DNA from: an uncultured Prevotellaceae bacterium
Lineage (GTDB): Bacteria; Bacteroidota; Bacteroidia; Bacteroidales; Muribaculaceae
Reading direction: 5' to 3'
NCBI GenBank assembly: GCA_945645715.1
Contig: CALZFJ010000148.1
Coordinates: forward strand, 1 to 5,761
Length of the DNA stretch: 5,761 nt
Position numbers and translations under genes: made by a program. The notes beneath the pieces are model-generated. The model saw only the letters and a list, made by a program, of their open reading frames with translations, ran no database searches and had not been told where the DNA came from. This document shows, piece after piece, positions 4,730 to 5,761 of the stretch; the first letter of the stretch is position 1; every line of letters starts with the position of its first letter.

Positions 4730-5761
4730 CTAGATAGTAGCCGAGTGGCGGAACCACGACTCAGTGAGGGAGCGGTAGGCAGCATCTGAGTATGCCAGCT
4801 CGCGAATCATCTTCGACTCCGTTCGGGCGTGCGAGAGCATATCCACAAAGTTTATCACAAGCACATTCAGGTCGTTAACCATAAGGTTGTTGAAGTTGTT
4901 AAGCAGCTTTTCGCCGGCTTGGGAGTCATTGAGCTTATTGTAGGAGAAACGGTAGTGCTTGCGGTAGCGGTCGAGAATGGTGCGTATGAGCGGCGACTCG
5001 TTGAGGTTCTTTCCCTCATCTTCGTCTTCATCGACCCATAAGTTGGGGAACATCTTGGCGATGTGTATTGGCATCAGTCCCGAGAAAATCGCATTGCGTG
5101 CATATTGCGTAGCCGTGGGCAAGATGCTGCAATACAGGTCGTCGTCGTCGATGGTGAAGTATTCGCTCAGCAGTGGCTTCACCATGCGCCACTGGTCGAG
5201 GCGGAAGTTGTCGATTACTATAAAGAACACCTTCTCGCCGGCGTCGAGCAGCGGAAACACCTTCTTCTTGAATATCTCGTGGCTCATGAGCGGGTGAACG
5301 TCGGTAGTCACCCATTTCTCATAGTTTTTCTTCACAAACTTGGCAAATTCGCTGTTAGCCTCTATCTTCTGCATTCGCAGCATCTCGTCCATGTTGGTGT
5401 CGGTGCTGGCGAGCGTCAGCTCCCAGTGCACGAGCATTCGATACACCTCGCACCACTCCTCAAATGAAGATGCACTGTTGATGAGCATGCTGATATTTCG
5501 GAACTCCTGCTGATAGTCGAGCGAGGCTTTCTGCGACACGAGCGTGCCCGAATGAAGGTTTTTCTTTATCGACAGCAATATCTGGTTGGGATTTACCGGC
5601 TTAATCAGGTAGTCGGCAATCTTATTGCCGATAGCCTGGTTCATAATGTTCTCCTCCTCGCTCTTGGTTATCATAATCACCGGCACTTCGGGATTTGATA
5701 TTTTTATTCGCGAGAGAGTTTCCAAGCCGCTGATACCCGGCATGTTCTCGTCGAGAATGAT
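4730..5761 (-). CDS. porX: PorX-type response regulator with PglZ phosphatase domain, 5' cut by window, ended early by TAG
   Basis: PorX is the response regulator paired with the kinase PorY; it affects type IX secretion genes, and its PglZ domain is a zinc phosphodiesterase reported to cleave oligonucleotides. The gene runs off the right edge. The visible frame opens at IILDENMPG, so the phosphoacceptor Asp (5752-5750) is present and about 50 N-terminal residues are missing. The receiver domain also shows the switch Thr in MITKS and the conserved Lys in LIKPVN. After a helical linker, the PglZ domain shows FFIVIDNFRLDQW, SILPTATQYARN with the expected metal-binding or nucleophilic Thr (5110-5108), and VINFVDMLSHAR. 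After WFRHSATI an in-frame TAG ends the product 120 codons early. With that codon read as sense, the total would be about 515 residues, the usual length. The short form should lack PglZ activity. The MPGIS methionine at 5743 is internal, not a start. Confidence 0.85.
   Translation of the reverse strand: MILDENMPGISGLETLSRIKISNPEVPVIMITKSEEENIMNQAIGNKIADYLIKPVNPNQILLSIKKNLHSGTLVSQKASLDYQQEFRNISMLINSASSFEEWCEVYRMLVHWELTLASTDTNMDEMLRMQKIEANSEFAKFVKKNYEKWVTTDVHPLMSHEIFKKKVFPLLDAGEKVFFIVIDNFRLDQWRMVKPLLSEYFTIDDDDLYCSILPTATQYARNAIFSGLMPIHIAKMFPNLWVDEDEDEGKNLNESPLIRTILDRYRKHYRFSYNKLNDSQAGEKLLNNFNNLMVNDLNVLVINFVDMLSHARTESKMIRELAYSDAAYRSLTESWFRHSATI

Noticed and set aside
4367..4732. Frameshift as the cause of the porX split
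   Set aside because: The frame is the same on both sides of the TAG (4732 and 4696 differ by 36 bases), so only a substitution is needed.

Overview
The window looks like chromosomal core DNA from a gut-type Bacteroidales bacterium (Bacteroidota). The reasons are AT-rich leaders without Shine-Dalgarno motifs, promoter -7 boxes of the TAnnTTTG type, a PorX-type response regulator fused to a PglZ phosphatase domain, and a DPP5-like S9 peptidase. I cannot fix the genus; Muribaculaceae or a relative is a guess.

Layout. Positions 1-123 hold a short imperfect tandem repeat and a promoter -7 box. A plus-strand gene for a lipoprotein S9 serine peptidase (124-2226) follows, then a hairpin, then rpiB (2311-2760, ribose-5-phosphate isomerase B). 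A perfect A/T-flanked hairpin (2776-2813) separates rpiB from a convergent minus-strand tRNA-Leu(CAG) at 2815-2897, which has its own promoter. The rest is a minus-strand gene series, transcribed from the right edge leftwards: porX (runs off the right edge), a repeat-rich 133-bp gap, tsaE (4233-3793), and birA (3784-2999), with tsaE and birA only 8 bp apart.

Function. The genes are mostly housekeeping: peptide digestion in the envelope, pentose phosphate interconversion, t6A tRNA modification (TsaE), protein biotinylation (BirA) and a leucine tRNA. The porX product belongs to the PorX/PorY signalling branch linked to the type IX secretion system.

The main anomaly is an in-frame TAG codon (4732-4730) inside porX. 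The reading frame and the conserved PglZ residues continue without a shift on both sides. As written, the product loses its last 120 residues, including two metal-site motifs. This is either a nonsense mutation, a base error, or (unlikely) a read-through codon. The second oddity is the repeat cluster at 4269-4374, one copy of which supplies the real stop codon of porX. I see no new defence system, mobile element or CRISPR array.
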